Shown: positions 19,647-28,454 of the stretch, piece by piece | Numbering within the stretch: the first letter of the stretch is position 1 | How the letters are laid out: the number at the start of each line of letters is the position of its first letter | The notes under the pieces: generated by a model | Databases searched by the model: none | Told to the model about the DNA's origin: nothing | Seen by the model: the letters and a program-made list of their open reading frames with translations, nothing else | From: Candidatus Binataceae bacterium | Lineage (GTDB): Bacteria; Desulfobacterota; Binatia; Binatales; Binataceae | Direction: 5' to 3' | Assembly: GCA_035294265.1 (NCBI GenBank) | Contig: DATGLK010000018.1 | Location: 44,292-108,291 of the forward strand | DNA: 64,000 nucleotides | Position numbers and translations under genes: made by a program

Positions 19647-20753
19647 ATGGAACTCGAAGATCTGGTCCTGCCCTCGGTGGCCGCGCTCACCCCCTACGAG
19701 CCCGGCAAACCGATCGAGGAAGTCCAACGCGAGCTGGGCGTGGAGCCGGTCAAGCTGGCCTCCAACGAAAATCCGCTGGGCCCCTCGCCCCGGGCTTTGG
19801 CGGCGATCAGCCAAGCGCTGGGCGAACTCAATCGCTATCCCGACGGTGGCAGTTACGAACTGGTGCGCCGGCTGGGCGAGCGCCATGGTCTGAGCCCCGG
19901 CCACATCTTCATGGCCTGTGGCTCGGTCGAGGTGCTCAACTTGGTTTCCTATCTATTCATTCGGCCGGGGCTTAACGCGGTCACCTCCGAGCACGCCTTC
20001 GCGATTTACGAGCTGGTGGTGGCGGCCAGCGGTGGCCAACTGCGCAGCGCGCCGATGCGAGACCACGGCTTCGATTTGGAGGCGATTGCCGGCCTTATCG
20101 ATCGCGACACCCGGGTGGTGTTTCTAGCCAATCCCAACAATCCCACCGGCACGATTTATCGGCGCAAGGAATGGCGGCGCTTTCTGGCCGCGCTGCCCGA
20201 CCATGTGGTGGTGGTGGCGGACGAGGCTTATTTCGAATTCGTGCGCGCCGCCGATTATCCCAACGCGTTGGAGGACTTGGCGCAACAGCCCAAGCTTATC
20301 GTTCTGCGCACGTTTTCCAAGATTTATGGCCTGGCTGGATTGCGAGTAGGCTACGGCGTGGCCCATCCCAATTTCGTGCGCCTGCTCCATCAGGTGCGCC
20401 AGCCCTTCAATATCAACCTGCTGGCCCAGGTTGGGGTGCGAGCGGCGCTGGAGGATCGGGAGCACGTCGAGCGCACCTTGGCGGTCAATCGCGAAGGGAT
20501 GGAATATCTGGAGCACGAACTAGCGCGGCTGCGGCTGCGCTTCGTCCCCAGTCAGGCCAATTTCATCATGGTGGACGTGGGACGCGGTCGCGCGGTGTTC
20601 GATGCATTGCTGAAGGAAGGAGTGATTGTGCGGCCGCTGGACGCCTATCGCCTGCCCCGCTACGTACGGGTCAGCGTGGGCTTGCCCGAAGAGAATCGCC
20701 GCTTCGTGCAGGCGATGGAGAAAATTCTGGGACGCTCCGGTCAGGCACGTTAA
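19647..20753 (+). CDS. hisC: HisC-type aminotransferase (histidinol-phosphate / aromatic)
   Basis: PLP-dependent class I/II aminotransferase, 368 residues. LASNENPLGPSPRAL, NPNNPTGTIY, VADEAYFEF and the PLP lysine in RTFSKIYGLAGLRVGYG are intact. Its position between pheA and tyrA suggests transamination of phenylpyruvate or hydroxyphenylpyruvate in addition to, or instead of, histidine synthesis, as in related deltaproteobacterial operons. The stop overlaps the next start by 1 bp (TAATG). Confidence 0.92.
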   Translation: MELEDLVLPSVAALTPYEPGKPIEEVQRELGVEPVKLASNENPLGPSPRALAAISQALGELNRYPDGGSYELVRRLGERHGLSPGHIFMACGSVEVLNLVSYLFIRPGLNAVTSEHAFAIYELVVAASGGQLRSAPMRDHGFDLEAIAGLIDRDTRVVFLANPNNPTGTIYRRKEWRRFLAALPDHVVVVADEAYFEFVRAADYPNALEDLAQQPKLIVLRTFSKIYGLAGLRVGYGVAHPNFVRLLHQVRQPFNINLLAQVGVRAALEDREHVERTLAVNREGMEYLEHELARLRLRFVPSQANFIMVDVGRGRAVFDALLKEGVIVRPLDAYRLPRYVRVSVGLPEENRRFVQAMEKILGRSGQAR

Positions 20754-22303
20754 TGGCGGTTATCTTCGAACGCGTGACGGTTTGCGGTGTGGGGCTGATT
20801 GGGGGCTCCTTGGCGGCGCGTGCTCGCGCCCTGGGACTAGTGGGACGAGTGCACGGCTTTGGCCGGCGCCCGGACAGCTTGCAGGTAGCGCTTGAGCGCA
20901 ACCTGGTGGATGAAGTCAGCACCGATCCCGCGCAAGCCGCGGCCGGTGCGCAATTGGTGGTGTTAGCGGTACCCTTGATGGCGATGCCGCGGGTGCTGGG
21001 CGAGCTGCTCCCCTATCTGCCTGCTGATACGATTATCACGGACGTGGGCAGCGTCAAGCAGTGGGTGATCGAACAGTTGGAGCCCGGCCTGGGGTCTGCG
21101 ATGGCGCTGGTGGCGGCCCATCCGGTGGCCGGCAAGGAGAGCGCCGGTCCTACTGCCGCCGACCCCGAGCTGTTCATCGGCCGGCGCGTGATTGTCACCC
21201 CTTCGCGGTGCAGCACGCCGCTAGCGCTGGAGCGGGTGGAGCGTCTGTGGCGCGGGGTCGGGGCGCAGGTGGAGCGGATGAGCGCGCTGCTGCACGATCA
21301 GATTCTGGCCCGGGTAAGCCATCTACCCCAAATCCTCTCCAGCGCGCTGGGCGCGGCTCTGGAGGATGAGCTGGTGGGTGGGCGCTTCGCCGCTGCCTAC
21401 GGGGCTGGTGGGCTGCGCGATATGAGCCGGCTGGCGGGCTCGCCGGCCGATATCTGGCGCGACATCTGTTTGACCAATCGGGCGCCCATCCTGGAGGCCT
21501 TGGCCGGTTTCGAGAACTCCCTGACGCGCCTGCGCCATGCCATCGAGCATCATGATTCGGCCGAACTAGAGGCGCTTTTCGAGCAGGGACGGCGAATCGT
21601 GCGCCATCTGGGAGCGGGCGCACCGACCATCGCCCGGCCCCGGCCCGTGATTGCGATCGACGGGCCGATGGGCGCAGGCAAATCGACCGTGGCGCGGATG
21701 CTGGCGGCCGAGCTGGGGTTTACCTACCTCAACACCGGTGCCATGTATCGGGCGGTGGCGGTGGCGGCCCAGCGCTCCGGGCTGGCGCAACCGCCCTACG
21801 ACGAGGCGGCTATCTCGGCACTGCTGGCCACCATCGAGATTGGCTTCGAGGGCGAGCGCGTACTGCTCGATGGCGAAGATATCAGCGGCCTCATCGGTGC
21901 TCCGGAGGTCGGCGAGTTGGCTTCCACGCTTTCAACCTTGAGCAGCGTACGGGAGCGGATGGGTCAATTGCAGCGGGCGGCGGGAGCGGGCGGTGGGGTA
22001 GTGATGGAAGGGCGGGACATTGGCACGGCGATTTTTCCCGACGCCGAGTACAAATTTTTTCTCGACGCCGATCCCGAGGTGCGCGCCGCGCGCCGCTGGC
22101 GCGAGTTGGCGGCGGCGGGTCAGCGCATTACGCTGGAGGAAGTGCGGCTCCAGCTTCGCCAACGTGATCGGCGTGATGCCGAGCGCGCGCTGGCGCCGCT
22201 GAGATGCGCGGCCGATGCGATTCTGCTAGACTCTACTCATCTGTCGCTGGCGGGAGTGGTCGCCACCCTCAAAGCTGCCATCGCGGAACATCACCAACGG
22301 TAA
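20753..22303 (+). CDS. Prephenate dehydrogenase-cytidylate kinase fusion (TyrA::Cmk)
   Basis: One uninterrupted 516-residue frame joins two enzymes. Residues about 1-285 are prephenate dehydrogenase of tyrosine synthesis (CGVGLIGGSLA dinucleotide fold, DVGSVK, catalytic-region HPVAGKES, then GGLRDMSRLAGSP). Residues about 297-516 are cytidylate kinase, which phosphorylates CMP (P-loop GPMGAGKST with Lys310, LNTGAMYRAVA, EGRDIGTAIFPDAEYKFFLDA, RDRRDAERALAPLRCAADA). Both halves keep their key motifs, so both are probably active. In related operons aroA lies between tyrA and cmk; it is missing here, and the join may mark its loss. Start is the ATG overlapping the hisC stop. Confidence 0.93.
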   Translation: MAVIFERVTVCGVGLIGGSLAARARALGLVGRVHGFGRRPDSLQVALERNLVDEVSTDPAQAAAGAQLVVLAVPLMAMPRVLGELLPYLPADTIITDVGSVKQWVIEQLEPGLGSAMALVAAHPVAGKESAGPTAADPELFIGRRVIVTPSRCSTPLALERVERLWRGVGAQVERMSALLHDQILARVSHLPQILSSALGAALEDELVGGRFAAAYGAGGLRDMSRLAGSPADIWRDICLTNRAPILEALAGFENSLTRLRHAIEHHDSAELEALFEQGRRIVRHLGAGAPTIARPRPVIAIDGPMGAGKSTVARMLAAELGFTYLNTGAMYRAVAVAAQRSGLAQPPYDEAAISALLATIEIGFEGERVLLDGEDISGLIGAPEVGELASTLSTLSSVRERMGQLQRAAGAGGGVVMEGRDIGTAIFPDAEYKFFLDADPEVRAARRWRELAAAGQRITLEEVRLQLRQRDRRDAERALAPLRCAADAILLDSTHLSLAGVVATLKAAIAEHHQR

Positions 22304-22376
22304 CGGGGCTTGAAACCGGCGAGGCCCGGTTGTATGCATTCCTGTTAGCCTGGAATCTCCGGGGAGTCCCAAATAA

Positions 22377-24119
22377 ATGGAGAAAGGTTTGTCGAACATA
22401 GCGCACGGAGGACAAGATGAATTCGAGTCGTTGATGGAAGGAACCCTCAACGCCCCGCGGCCGGGGGATGTGCTGGTCGGGAAAGTTCTTCTGGTCACCC
22501 GCGATCACGTCATTGTAGACATCAATTACAAATGCGAAGGCCAGGTGCCGATCGCCGAATTCGCCGACCCCGAGGGCAACGTCGCGGTCAGCGAAGGCGA
22601 CGAAATCGACGTCTATTTCGATGGCACCGAGACCGACAACGGAACCGTGATGCTATCACGCGCCAAGGCCGAGAAGTTCAAGGTCTGGCGCGAGCTGGAG
22701 CGGGCCTTTCAGACCGATACTCCGGTGGAAGGAGTGGTGCTGGGCAAGGTCAAGGGTGGGCTGAAGGTCGATATCGGCGTGCCGGCTTTTCTGCCCGGCT
22801 CCCATGTCGATATCCGCCCGGTGCGCAACTTGGACCGCTACATTGGCCAGCGCGGTCGCTTCCAAATCCTGAAGTTCAATCGCGCCCGCGCCAACGTGGT
22901 GGTTTCGCGCCGCAGCGTACTCGAACACGAGCGGGCCTCGCTCAAGGAGCAGACCCTCAAGGTTCTGGAAGAAGGGGTAATCCTGGAGGGTACCGTCAAG
23001 AACATCACCGACTATGGTGCCTTTATCGACCTGGGCGGCATCGATGGTTTGCTCCACATCACCGACATGTCGTGGGGCCGCCTGCAGCATCCCTCGGAAG
23101 TGCTCAAGGTGGGCGATAAGGTCAAGGTCGTGGTGCTCAAGTACGATCCCGAGCGCGAGCGGGTCTCGCTTGGGATGAAGCAGATCATGACCGATCCCTG
23201 GAGCGAGGTCGCGGGCAATTATCCACCCGGGCGGCGGGTGCAGGGCAAGGTGGTAAGTGTCACCGATTACGGCGCCTTCGTCGAGCTTGAAAAGGGGGTA
23301 GAGGGGCTGATTCACGTCTCCGAGATGACCTGGACCAAGCGCACTGTGCATCCCTCCAAAGTGGTCAACGTGGGCGACATGGTTGAGGTCCAGGTGCTGG
23401 GGGTGGATGAGGGCAACCGGCGGATCTCGCTAGGACTCAAGCAGACCGAGCCCAATCCCTGGCAGCAGTTGGCTGAAAAGCACGTGCCCAATTCACGGGT
23501 AACGGGCAAGGTCAAATCGATCACTGATTTTGGGATTTTCGTCGAAATCGAGCCTGGCATCGACGGGTTGGTCCATATTTCCGACCTGTCCTGGACGCGC
23601 AAGGTCAAGCATCCCTCCGAACTTTACAAAAAGGGTGACGAAGTCGAGGCGGTGGTGCTCGGGATCGACGTGGACAATGAGCGTGTCAGTCTGGGCATCA
23701 AGCAGTTGGCCGAGGATCCCTGGCACAGTATCGCTCAGCGTTATCCGCTCAACACTAAGATCAACGGCAAGGTAACTTCGATCGCGGATTTCGGCGTGTT
23801 CGTCGAGATCGAAGAGGGGATCGAAGGGCTGGTGCACGTCTCGCAGCTCAGCTCGGAGCGGGTTGACAAGCCCTCCGCGCTATTCAAACCCGGTGATCAG
23901 GTCGAGGCGCTGGTGGTGCAGCTCGACCCCAAGGAGCGGCGCATCGGCCTGTCAATTCGTGCCTTGAAGCAACATGAAGAGCGTGAGGAAATGCAGGCCT
24001 ACATGCAGCGCGAGCATCAGGGCGCGCGCTTTTCCTTCGAAGACATTCTCAACGAGGAATTGCGCCTGGACCGTGACGACGGTGGGCGCGGCGGGCGCGG
24101 CAGAGGCCGCGACCGCTAA
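22377..24119 (+). CDS. rpsA: 30S ribosomal protein S1 with six S1 domains
   Basis: mRNA-binding ribosomal protein, 580 residues. Six OB-fold S1 repeats can be followed, the later ones with the pattern GKVxSxxDFGxFVEIExGxxGLVHxSxLSW (for example at about 200-265, 285-350, 370-435 and 457-520). The final residues form a short Gly/Arg tail (GGRGGRGRGRDR) unlike the usual S1 end. It lies 73 bp after tyrA::cmk, with GGGGAG about 10 nt before the ATG, as in the common cmk-rpsA order. ispH is not between them. Confidence 0.96.
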   Translation: MEKGLSNIAHGGQDEFESLMEGTLNAPRPGDVLVGKVLLVTRDHVIVDINYKCEGQVPIAEFADPEGNVAVSEGDEIDVYFDGTETDNGTVMLSRAKAEKFKVWRELERAFQTDTPVEGVVLGKVKGGLKVDIGVPAFLPGSHVDIRPVRNLDRYIGQRGRFQILKFNRARANVVVSRRSVLEHERASLKEQTLKVLEEGVILEGTVKNITDYGAFIDLGGIDGLLHITDMSWGRLQHPSEVLKVGDKVKVVVLKYDPERERVSLGMKQIMTDPWSEVAGNYPPGRRVQGKVVSVTDYGAFVELEKGVEGLIHVSEMTWTKRTVHPSKVVNVGDMVEVQVLGVDEGNRRISLGLKQTEPNPWQQLAEKHVPNSRVTGKVKSITDFGIFVEIEPGIDGLVHISDLSWTRKVKHPSELYKKGDEVEAVVLGIDVDNERVSLGIKQLAEDPWHSIAQRYPLNTKINGKVTSIADFGVFVEIEEGIEGLVHVSQLSSERVDKPSALFKPGDQVEALVVQLDPKERRIGLSIRALKQHEEREEMQAYMQREHQGARFSFEDILNEELRLDRDDGGRGGRGRGRDR

Positions 24120-24130
24120 CCGCCGCCGGC

Positions 24131-24158
24131 ACCAGCGTTTGCCCGCGCAAGCGCTGGT
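24131..24158 (+). terminator. Hairpin directly after rpsA
   Basis: ACCAGCGTTTGC and GCAAGCGCTGGT pair over 12 bp with one G-U pair around a CCGC loop, starting 12 nt past the rpsA stop. No T-run follows, so it may be a weak terminator or a processing signal between the core operon and the HIT gene. Confidence 0.5.
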
Positions 24159-24208
24159 TACAAACCCCGCACAGCGGCCGATGGCAACCCGATGAGGACG
24201 GCAGCCTG

Positions 24209-24757
24209 ATGCGGCGTCCCCCTGCCGCGCCAAGCGGCCCGGGCGCCACCCGCCAGGCGCGCCTGTGGGCGCCTTGGCGCGCGGCCTATGTCAGTGGCGC
24301 CCGCCGCAGCGCGGGTTGCATCTTCTGCATGAAAGGGTTGAGCGCGGCCGCGCGCAAACGGCGCCTGGTGCTCCATCTTGGACCCCGGGCGCTGGTGATG
24401 CTCAATCGCTATCCGTATAACAACGGCCACCTGCTGATCGCCCCGCGCCGCCATCTCGCCTCCCTGGAGCTGCTGGAGGGGCCGGAGCGGGCAGATCTGG
24501 ATTTTCTGCTCGCCCAGTCCGTGCGCCTGCTACGGATGGCGATGCGGCCGGTGGGTTTCAACTTGGGCGCCAATCTGGGCCGGGTGGCGGGAGCCGGAGT
24601 GGCCGACCATTTTCATTGGCACGTGGTGCCGCGCTGGGAGGGTGACACCAACTTCATGCCGGTGCTAGCTTCGGTGCGGGTGCTCTCCGAGCATTTGGAG
24701 GCCAGCTTCGCCACCTTGGATCCGCTTTTCAGCAAGCTGGCGACTCCCATATCCTGA
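24209..24757 (+). CDS. HIT-family nucleotide hydrolase/transferase
   Basis: Histidine-triad superfamily protein of 182 residues, in the branch that includes Ap4A phosphorylase-like proteins. The N-terminal CIFC pair may bind zinc. LNRYPYNNGHLLIAPRRH and the triad HFHWHVVPRW (H-phi-H-phi-H-phi-phi) are intact, and WEGDTNFMPVL follows as in that branch. Likely cleaves a nucleotide phosphate ester or anhydride in the cytoplasm; the physiological substrate is unknown. It is followed 21 bp later by the AAA ATPase gene. Confidence 0.88.
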   Translation: MRRPPAAPSGPGATRQARLWAPWRAAYVSGARRSAGCIFCMKGLSAAARKRRLVLHLGPRALVMLNRYPYNNGHLLIAPRRHLASLELLEGPERADLDFLLAQSVRLLRMAMRPVGFNLGANLGRVAGAGVADHFHWHVVPRWEGDTNFMPVLASVRVLSEHLEASFATLDPLFSKLATPIS

Positions 24758-24778
24758 AGCTCAGGGGCGGAGTTTGTA

Positions 24779-26188
24779 ATGGACCAAAGCTTGCTCAAAA
24801 TCAAAACGATTGGGGCGCTGCGCCAGGCCGGCTATCGGGTTAAACCGGTGCGCCTGGAGATGCGCGACAACTTGGTGGCCTTGCTCAGAGCGGGCCGGCG
24901 CATTTTGCCCGGGATTGTCGGTTACGACGACTCGGTTATACCGGAGATCGAAAACGGCATCCTGGCCGGTCATCACATGGTCTTTCTGGGTGAGCGCGGC
25001 CAGGCCAAATCGCGTATCATCCGTGCTCTGGTCGGACTGCTCGATGAATGGGTGCCGGCGATTGCAGGATGCCAGATCAGCGACAACCCGCTGCAGCCTA
25101 TCTGCCACGAATGCCGCCGGCGGGTGGCGGGCGAGGGCGAGGGAGTCGCCATTGAGTGGATAGGGCGCGATCGGCGCTTTGGCGAAAAGTTGGCCACGCC
25201 TGACGTTTCGATTGCCGATCTGATCGGCGAGGTTGATCCGATCAAGGTGGCCGAGGGACGCTATCTGGCCGACGAAGAGACCATCCACTATGGCCTGATT
25301 CCGCGCACTAACCGCGGCCTGTTCGCCATCAACGAGCTGCCCGACCTGACCGAAAAGGTACAGGTGGGACTATTCAATCTGATGGAAGAGAAGGATGTCC
25401 AGATCAAGGGCTACAAAATTCGCCTGCCCCTGGACGTGGTCTTCTTCGCCAGCGCCAACCCCGAAGATTACACCTCGCGCGGGCGCATCATCACCCCGCT
25501 CAAGGATCGTTTCGACGTGCAGATCCGCACCCACTATCCGCGCACCCAGGCCGACGAGATTGCGATCATGGAACAGGAGGCCAACTACCCGCCACTGATG
25601 GGCGTGCAGTTGCGCGTCCCGCAATTCATCAAGGACATCATAGCCCAGCTTACCTTCGAGGCCCGCGCCTGTGCCGATGTCAACCAGAGTTCGGGAGTTT
25701 CGGTGCGGATGACCATCAATAATTACGAAGCGGTCATCTCCAATGCCGAAAAACGGGCGGTGCGCAACGACGAGAGCGAGATCGTGCCGCGGTTGTCCGA
25801 TCTCCATTCGCTCTATCCGGCCACCGCCGGCAAGTTGGAATTGGAATATTCAGGTGAGGACAAGCGCGAGGAGGAGATCATCGAGCGCCTGATCTCCCGC
25901 GCCGTGCTCAAGGTCTTCGATCAGGCAGTCAAGGTGGAAGATCTCAAGGAAATAATCGCATATTTCGATCAGGGTTGGGGGGTGGAGGTCTCGGATCAGG
26001 CGCCCGCCGAAGAGTATATAGAGCCGCTGCGAGTGATCCCGGGTTTGCGCGAGGCGGTGGGCCGGATCGGCTCCTTCGAGAGCCCGGGCCTGATGGCCTC
26101 GGTCGCCGAATTCATCTTCGAAGGGCTCCATCTGCATCAAAAGCTCAACAAGGAACGGCGTGGCGGGCGTTTTGCCTATCACGCCTAG
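24779..26188 (+). CDS. MoxR/ChlI-type AAA+ ATPase
   Basis: 469-residue ATPase of the magnesium-chelatase-subunit-I/MoxR group. The Walker A region is FLGERGQAKSR. Walker B is represented by GLFAINELPDL, and sensor 1 by VVFFASANPEDYTSRG. An insert holds CHECRRR. Pairing with a downstream VWA protein 17 bp away is the hallmark of MoxR-VWA chaperone systems that load metals or remodel target complexes. No chlorophyll or cobalamin genes are nearby, so a true Mg chelatase role is unlikely. The target is unknown. Confidence 0.87.
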   Translation: MDQSLLKIKTIGALRQAGYRVKPVRLEMRDNLVALLRAGRRILPGIVGYDDSVIPEIENGILAGHHMVFLGERGQAKSRIIRALVGLLDEWVPAIAGCQISDNPLQPICHECRRRVAGEGEGVAIEWIGRDRRFGEKLATPDVSIADLIGEVDPIKVAEGRYLADEETIHYGLIPRTNRGLFAINELPDLTEKVQVGLFNLMEEKDVQIKGYKIRLPLDVVFFASANPEDYTSRGRIITPLKDRFDVQIRTHYPRTQADEIAIMEQEANYPPLMGVQLRVPQFIKDIIAQLTFEARACADVNQSSGVSVRMTINNYEAVISNAEKRAVRNDESEIVPRLSDLHSLYPATAGKLELEYSGEDKREEEIIERLISRAVLKVFDQAVKVEDLKEIIAYFDQGWGVEVSDQAPAEEYIEPLRVIPGLREAVGRIGSFESPGLMASVAEFIFEGLHLHQKLNKERRGGRFAYHA

Positions 26189-26205
26189 GTAACAGGCGGC
26201 CGGCG

Positions 26206-27801
26206 ATGGCCAATATCGTTCGCTATACTCAGTGGGACGGCTCGCAACGGGTCAAGCTCAACGCGGCGCAGGTCTTCGAGAAGCTTTCCGAATACCTGTC
26301 CTATACGGACGACGTCAACCAGGCCCTGGATTGGATGCTGCGCCAGGGGCTGGAGCTGGACGACATGCGAGTGATGGGGCTGGACGAATTCCTGGAGCAA
26401 CTGCGCCAGGAGATGCGCCAGCGCTACAGCGACTTCAACCTGCGCCATTCGCTCAGCGAGATGGAGCAGCGGCTGCACGATCTGCTCGAGCGCGAGCGCG
26501 AGGCCTTGCGCCGCAACCTGGAGAGCAAACCGGCCAATGCCGAGCAATTGCGCCAGTTGGGCCAGATGCCGCGACGGCTGTCACAGGCCCTGCGCAAGCT
26601 GGAGAATCACGAGTTCCAGGACGAGCAGGCGCGCGCCGAATTCGACGATCTGCTGAGCGAGTACCAAAACATCCGCGACCTGGAGAACTTCCGCGAGCGC
26701 TACGGTCAGAACTTTCACGGCCCTCAAGCGCTCTCCTACGAAGACGCGGTGCGGCTGATGCGCGAGATGGAGCAGTTGCGCCAACTCGAGCAGGACCTGA
26801 TGTCCAACCGCCTGGAGGAGATTTCGCTCGATCAGCTGCGCGAGCTGCTGGGCCAGGAAGCCTGGCAGGATTTGCGCAGCCTGCGCCAGATGGTGATCCT
26901 AATCAAGGAAGCCGGCTTGGTTACCCCCAAGGGCAATCAGCTCCAGCTCTCGCCCCGCGGCGTGCGCCGCATAGGCCAGCTCGCTCTGCGCGACATCTAT
27001 CGCGGCTTGCTCAAGGATCGCCACGGCGGCCACGCCACTGACCATCGCGGCTTGGTGGAAGCGCGGCCCGAATCGGTGCGGCCGTGGGAATTTGGCTTGC
27101 CGCTCAGCCTGGACCTGGTGGCTACCCTCAAGCGCGGCTTGATGCGTGCGCCCGGGGTACCGCTGCATCTATATCCCGACGACTTTCAGGTTTACGAAAG
27201 CGACTATGCCTCTTCCTGTTCCACCGTGCTGTGCCTGGACATGTCCTGGTCGATGAGCTGGGAGGGGCGCTTTGCCGCCGCCAAGAAAGTCGCGCTGGCG
27301 ATGGAGAGTCTGGTGCGGACCAAGTTTCCGCGCGACTATTTCTCGATCGTCGGCTTCTTCACCCGCGCCGTGGAACTCAAGCTCAAGGATCTGCCCGAGG
27401 CCTCCTGGAACATGGGCGATCCCTTCACCAACCTGCAGGATGGTCTGCGCCTGGCCAGCGACTTGCTCTCGCGCCATCCCGCCAAAAACCAGCACATCAT
27501 CGTGATAACCGACGGCCAGCCCACCGCCTACTTCGCCAAGGGGCGGCTGTTTTGCGAATGGCCGCTATCCTTTGGCGGGGTCAGCGTTCGCGCCGCGCAG
27601 GAAACTCTCAAGCAGGTGGAGCGCGTGACCCAGCGCGGTATCACGATCAATACGTTTATGCTCGATGATTCGCCAAGCCTGCGTGCTTTTGTGGAAAAGA
27701 TGACCCAGATTAACCGCGGCCGTGCCCTCTATACCCGGCCCGATCGGCTGGGTGAATACATGTTGGTGGACTACCTCTCGCGCAAGCGCAAGCGAGTCTG
27801 A
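26206..27801 (+). CDS. VWA-domain protein partnered with the MoxR ATPase
   Basis: 531 residues. The N-terminal 330 are helical and very rich in Glu, Gln, Arg and Leu (likely coiled coil). The C-terminal von Willebrand A domain has the MIDAS motif DMSWSMS (Asp345) and IVITDGQPTAYF. The ATG at 26206 was chosen because the open frame upstream lies within the ATPase gene. By analogy with MoxR-VWA and CoxE-like pairs, it would be the adaptor that binds the client. The client is not identified. Confidence 0.86.
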   Translation: MANIVRYTQWDGSQRVKLNAAQVFEKLSEYLSYTDDVNQALDWMLRQGLELDDMRVMGLDEFLEQLRQEMRQRYSDFNLRHSLSEMEQRLHDLLEREREALRRNLESKPANAEQLRQLGQMPRRLSQALRKLENHEFQDEQARAEFDDLLSEYQNIRDLENFRERYGQNFHGPQALSYEDAVRLMREMEQLRQLEQDLMSNRLEEISLDQLRELLGQEAWQDLRSLRQMVILIKEAGLVTPKGNQLQLSPRGVRRIGQLALRDIYRGLLKDRHGGHATDHRGLVEARPESVRPWEFGLPLSLDLVATLKRGLMRAPGVPLHLYPDDFQVYESDYASSCSTVLCLDMSWSMSWEGRFAAAKKVALAMESLVRTKFPRDYFSIVGFFTRAVELKLKDLPEASWNMGDPFTNLQDGLRLASDLLSRHPAKNQHIIVITDGQPTAYFAKGRLFCEWPLSFGGVSVRAAQETLKQVERVTQRGITINTFMLDDSPSLRAFVEKMTQINRGRALYTRPDRLGEYMLVDYLSRKRKRV

Positions 27802-27818
27802 GCCGCTGACACGCACCG

Positions 27819-27890
27819 GTGGGCTTCTTCCAACTCCGACGAAGCATTTTTCCGAATGTGTGACACGTTTACACCGTCGGGAAAGCCCAC
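27819..27890. terminator. Nested imperfect hairpin between convergent VWA and ridA-like genes
   Basis: GTGGGCTT (27819-27826) pairs with AAGCCCAC (27883-27890). Inside, CCGACG (27836-27841) pairs with CGTCGG (27875-27880), and ATTTTT lies in the loop. It probably ends one or both converging transcripts. Nothing else is seen in this 216-bp gap. Confidence 0.35.
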
Positions 27891-28017
27891 GTGTCGATGG
27901 CTTTCATCAAGCCGGAATTCCGGCCCGACATAGGCCGCGCGATAAACAAGCGCGTGGGTTGAAATCAAATAACGCGCGCGGCCGCGCCAATCCTGCCCTC
28001 CAAATTGGAGTGCAATC

Positions 28018-28419
28018 CTAGTGCTCGGGGATGACGGCGATTGCGCTGGTCTCGATCAACAACTCGGGTGAGACCAGCTTGGACACCTCGACCAGAGTCG
28101 AGGCCGGGGGTGGGTCGGGAAAGTATTGGCGCTGGACGTGGTTGATCAACTCGCGCTGCTCGATATCGCGCACGTAGTTGTCGACTCGACACAGGTCGGC
28201 CATCGATCCGCCCGCGGCCTCCAACGCGCTCTTGATGTTCTCGCAGACTTGGCGAGTTTGCTCCGCCAAATCGCCCACTCCAGCGATCGTGCCGTCCGCG
28301 CGCCGCGCCACCATTCCGGAGACAAACACCAGTCGTCCGCGTGCCTCGATCGTAATCGCGGAGGAAAAGGGGGCGGTGGGTGGGCGCAGTTGGGTCGAGG
28401 TTACTGCTTGCTTGGCCAT
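28018..28419 (-). CDS. RidA/YjgF/UK114-superfamily protein lacking the catalytic Arg
   Basis: 133 residues with the Rid fold (VFVSGMVARRADGTIAG, DLAEQTRQVCENIKSALEAAGG, DYVRD). Archetypal RidA deaminates reactive enamines and imines using an Arg near PARxxVEV. Here that position reads PASTLVEVSKLVSPELLIETSAIAV, with Ser in place of Arg, so classical imine deamination is doubtful. It is the last gene of a minus operon after an amidohydrolase and a hydroxyacid dehydrogenase. A pathway-specific role in breaking down a nitrogen compound is inferred. Confidence 0.86.
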   Translation of the reverse strand: MAKQAVTSTQLRPPTAPFSSAITIEARGRLVFVSGMVARRADGTIAGVGDLAEQTRQVCENIKSALEAAGGSMADLCRVDNYVRDIEQRELINHVQRQYFPDPPPASTLVEVSKLVSPELLIETSAIAVIPEH

Positions 28420-28454
28420 TGTTTCCTCGCTTGGCGCGTATCGCGCGCGGCGAA

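Noticed and set aside
24779-27801. Magnesium chelatase for chlorophyll or cobalamin synthesis
   Set aside because: The ATPase resembles ChlI but no BchH/CobN or tetrapyrrole genes are present; MoxR-VWA is the simpler reading.
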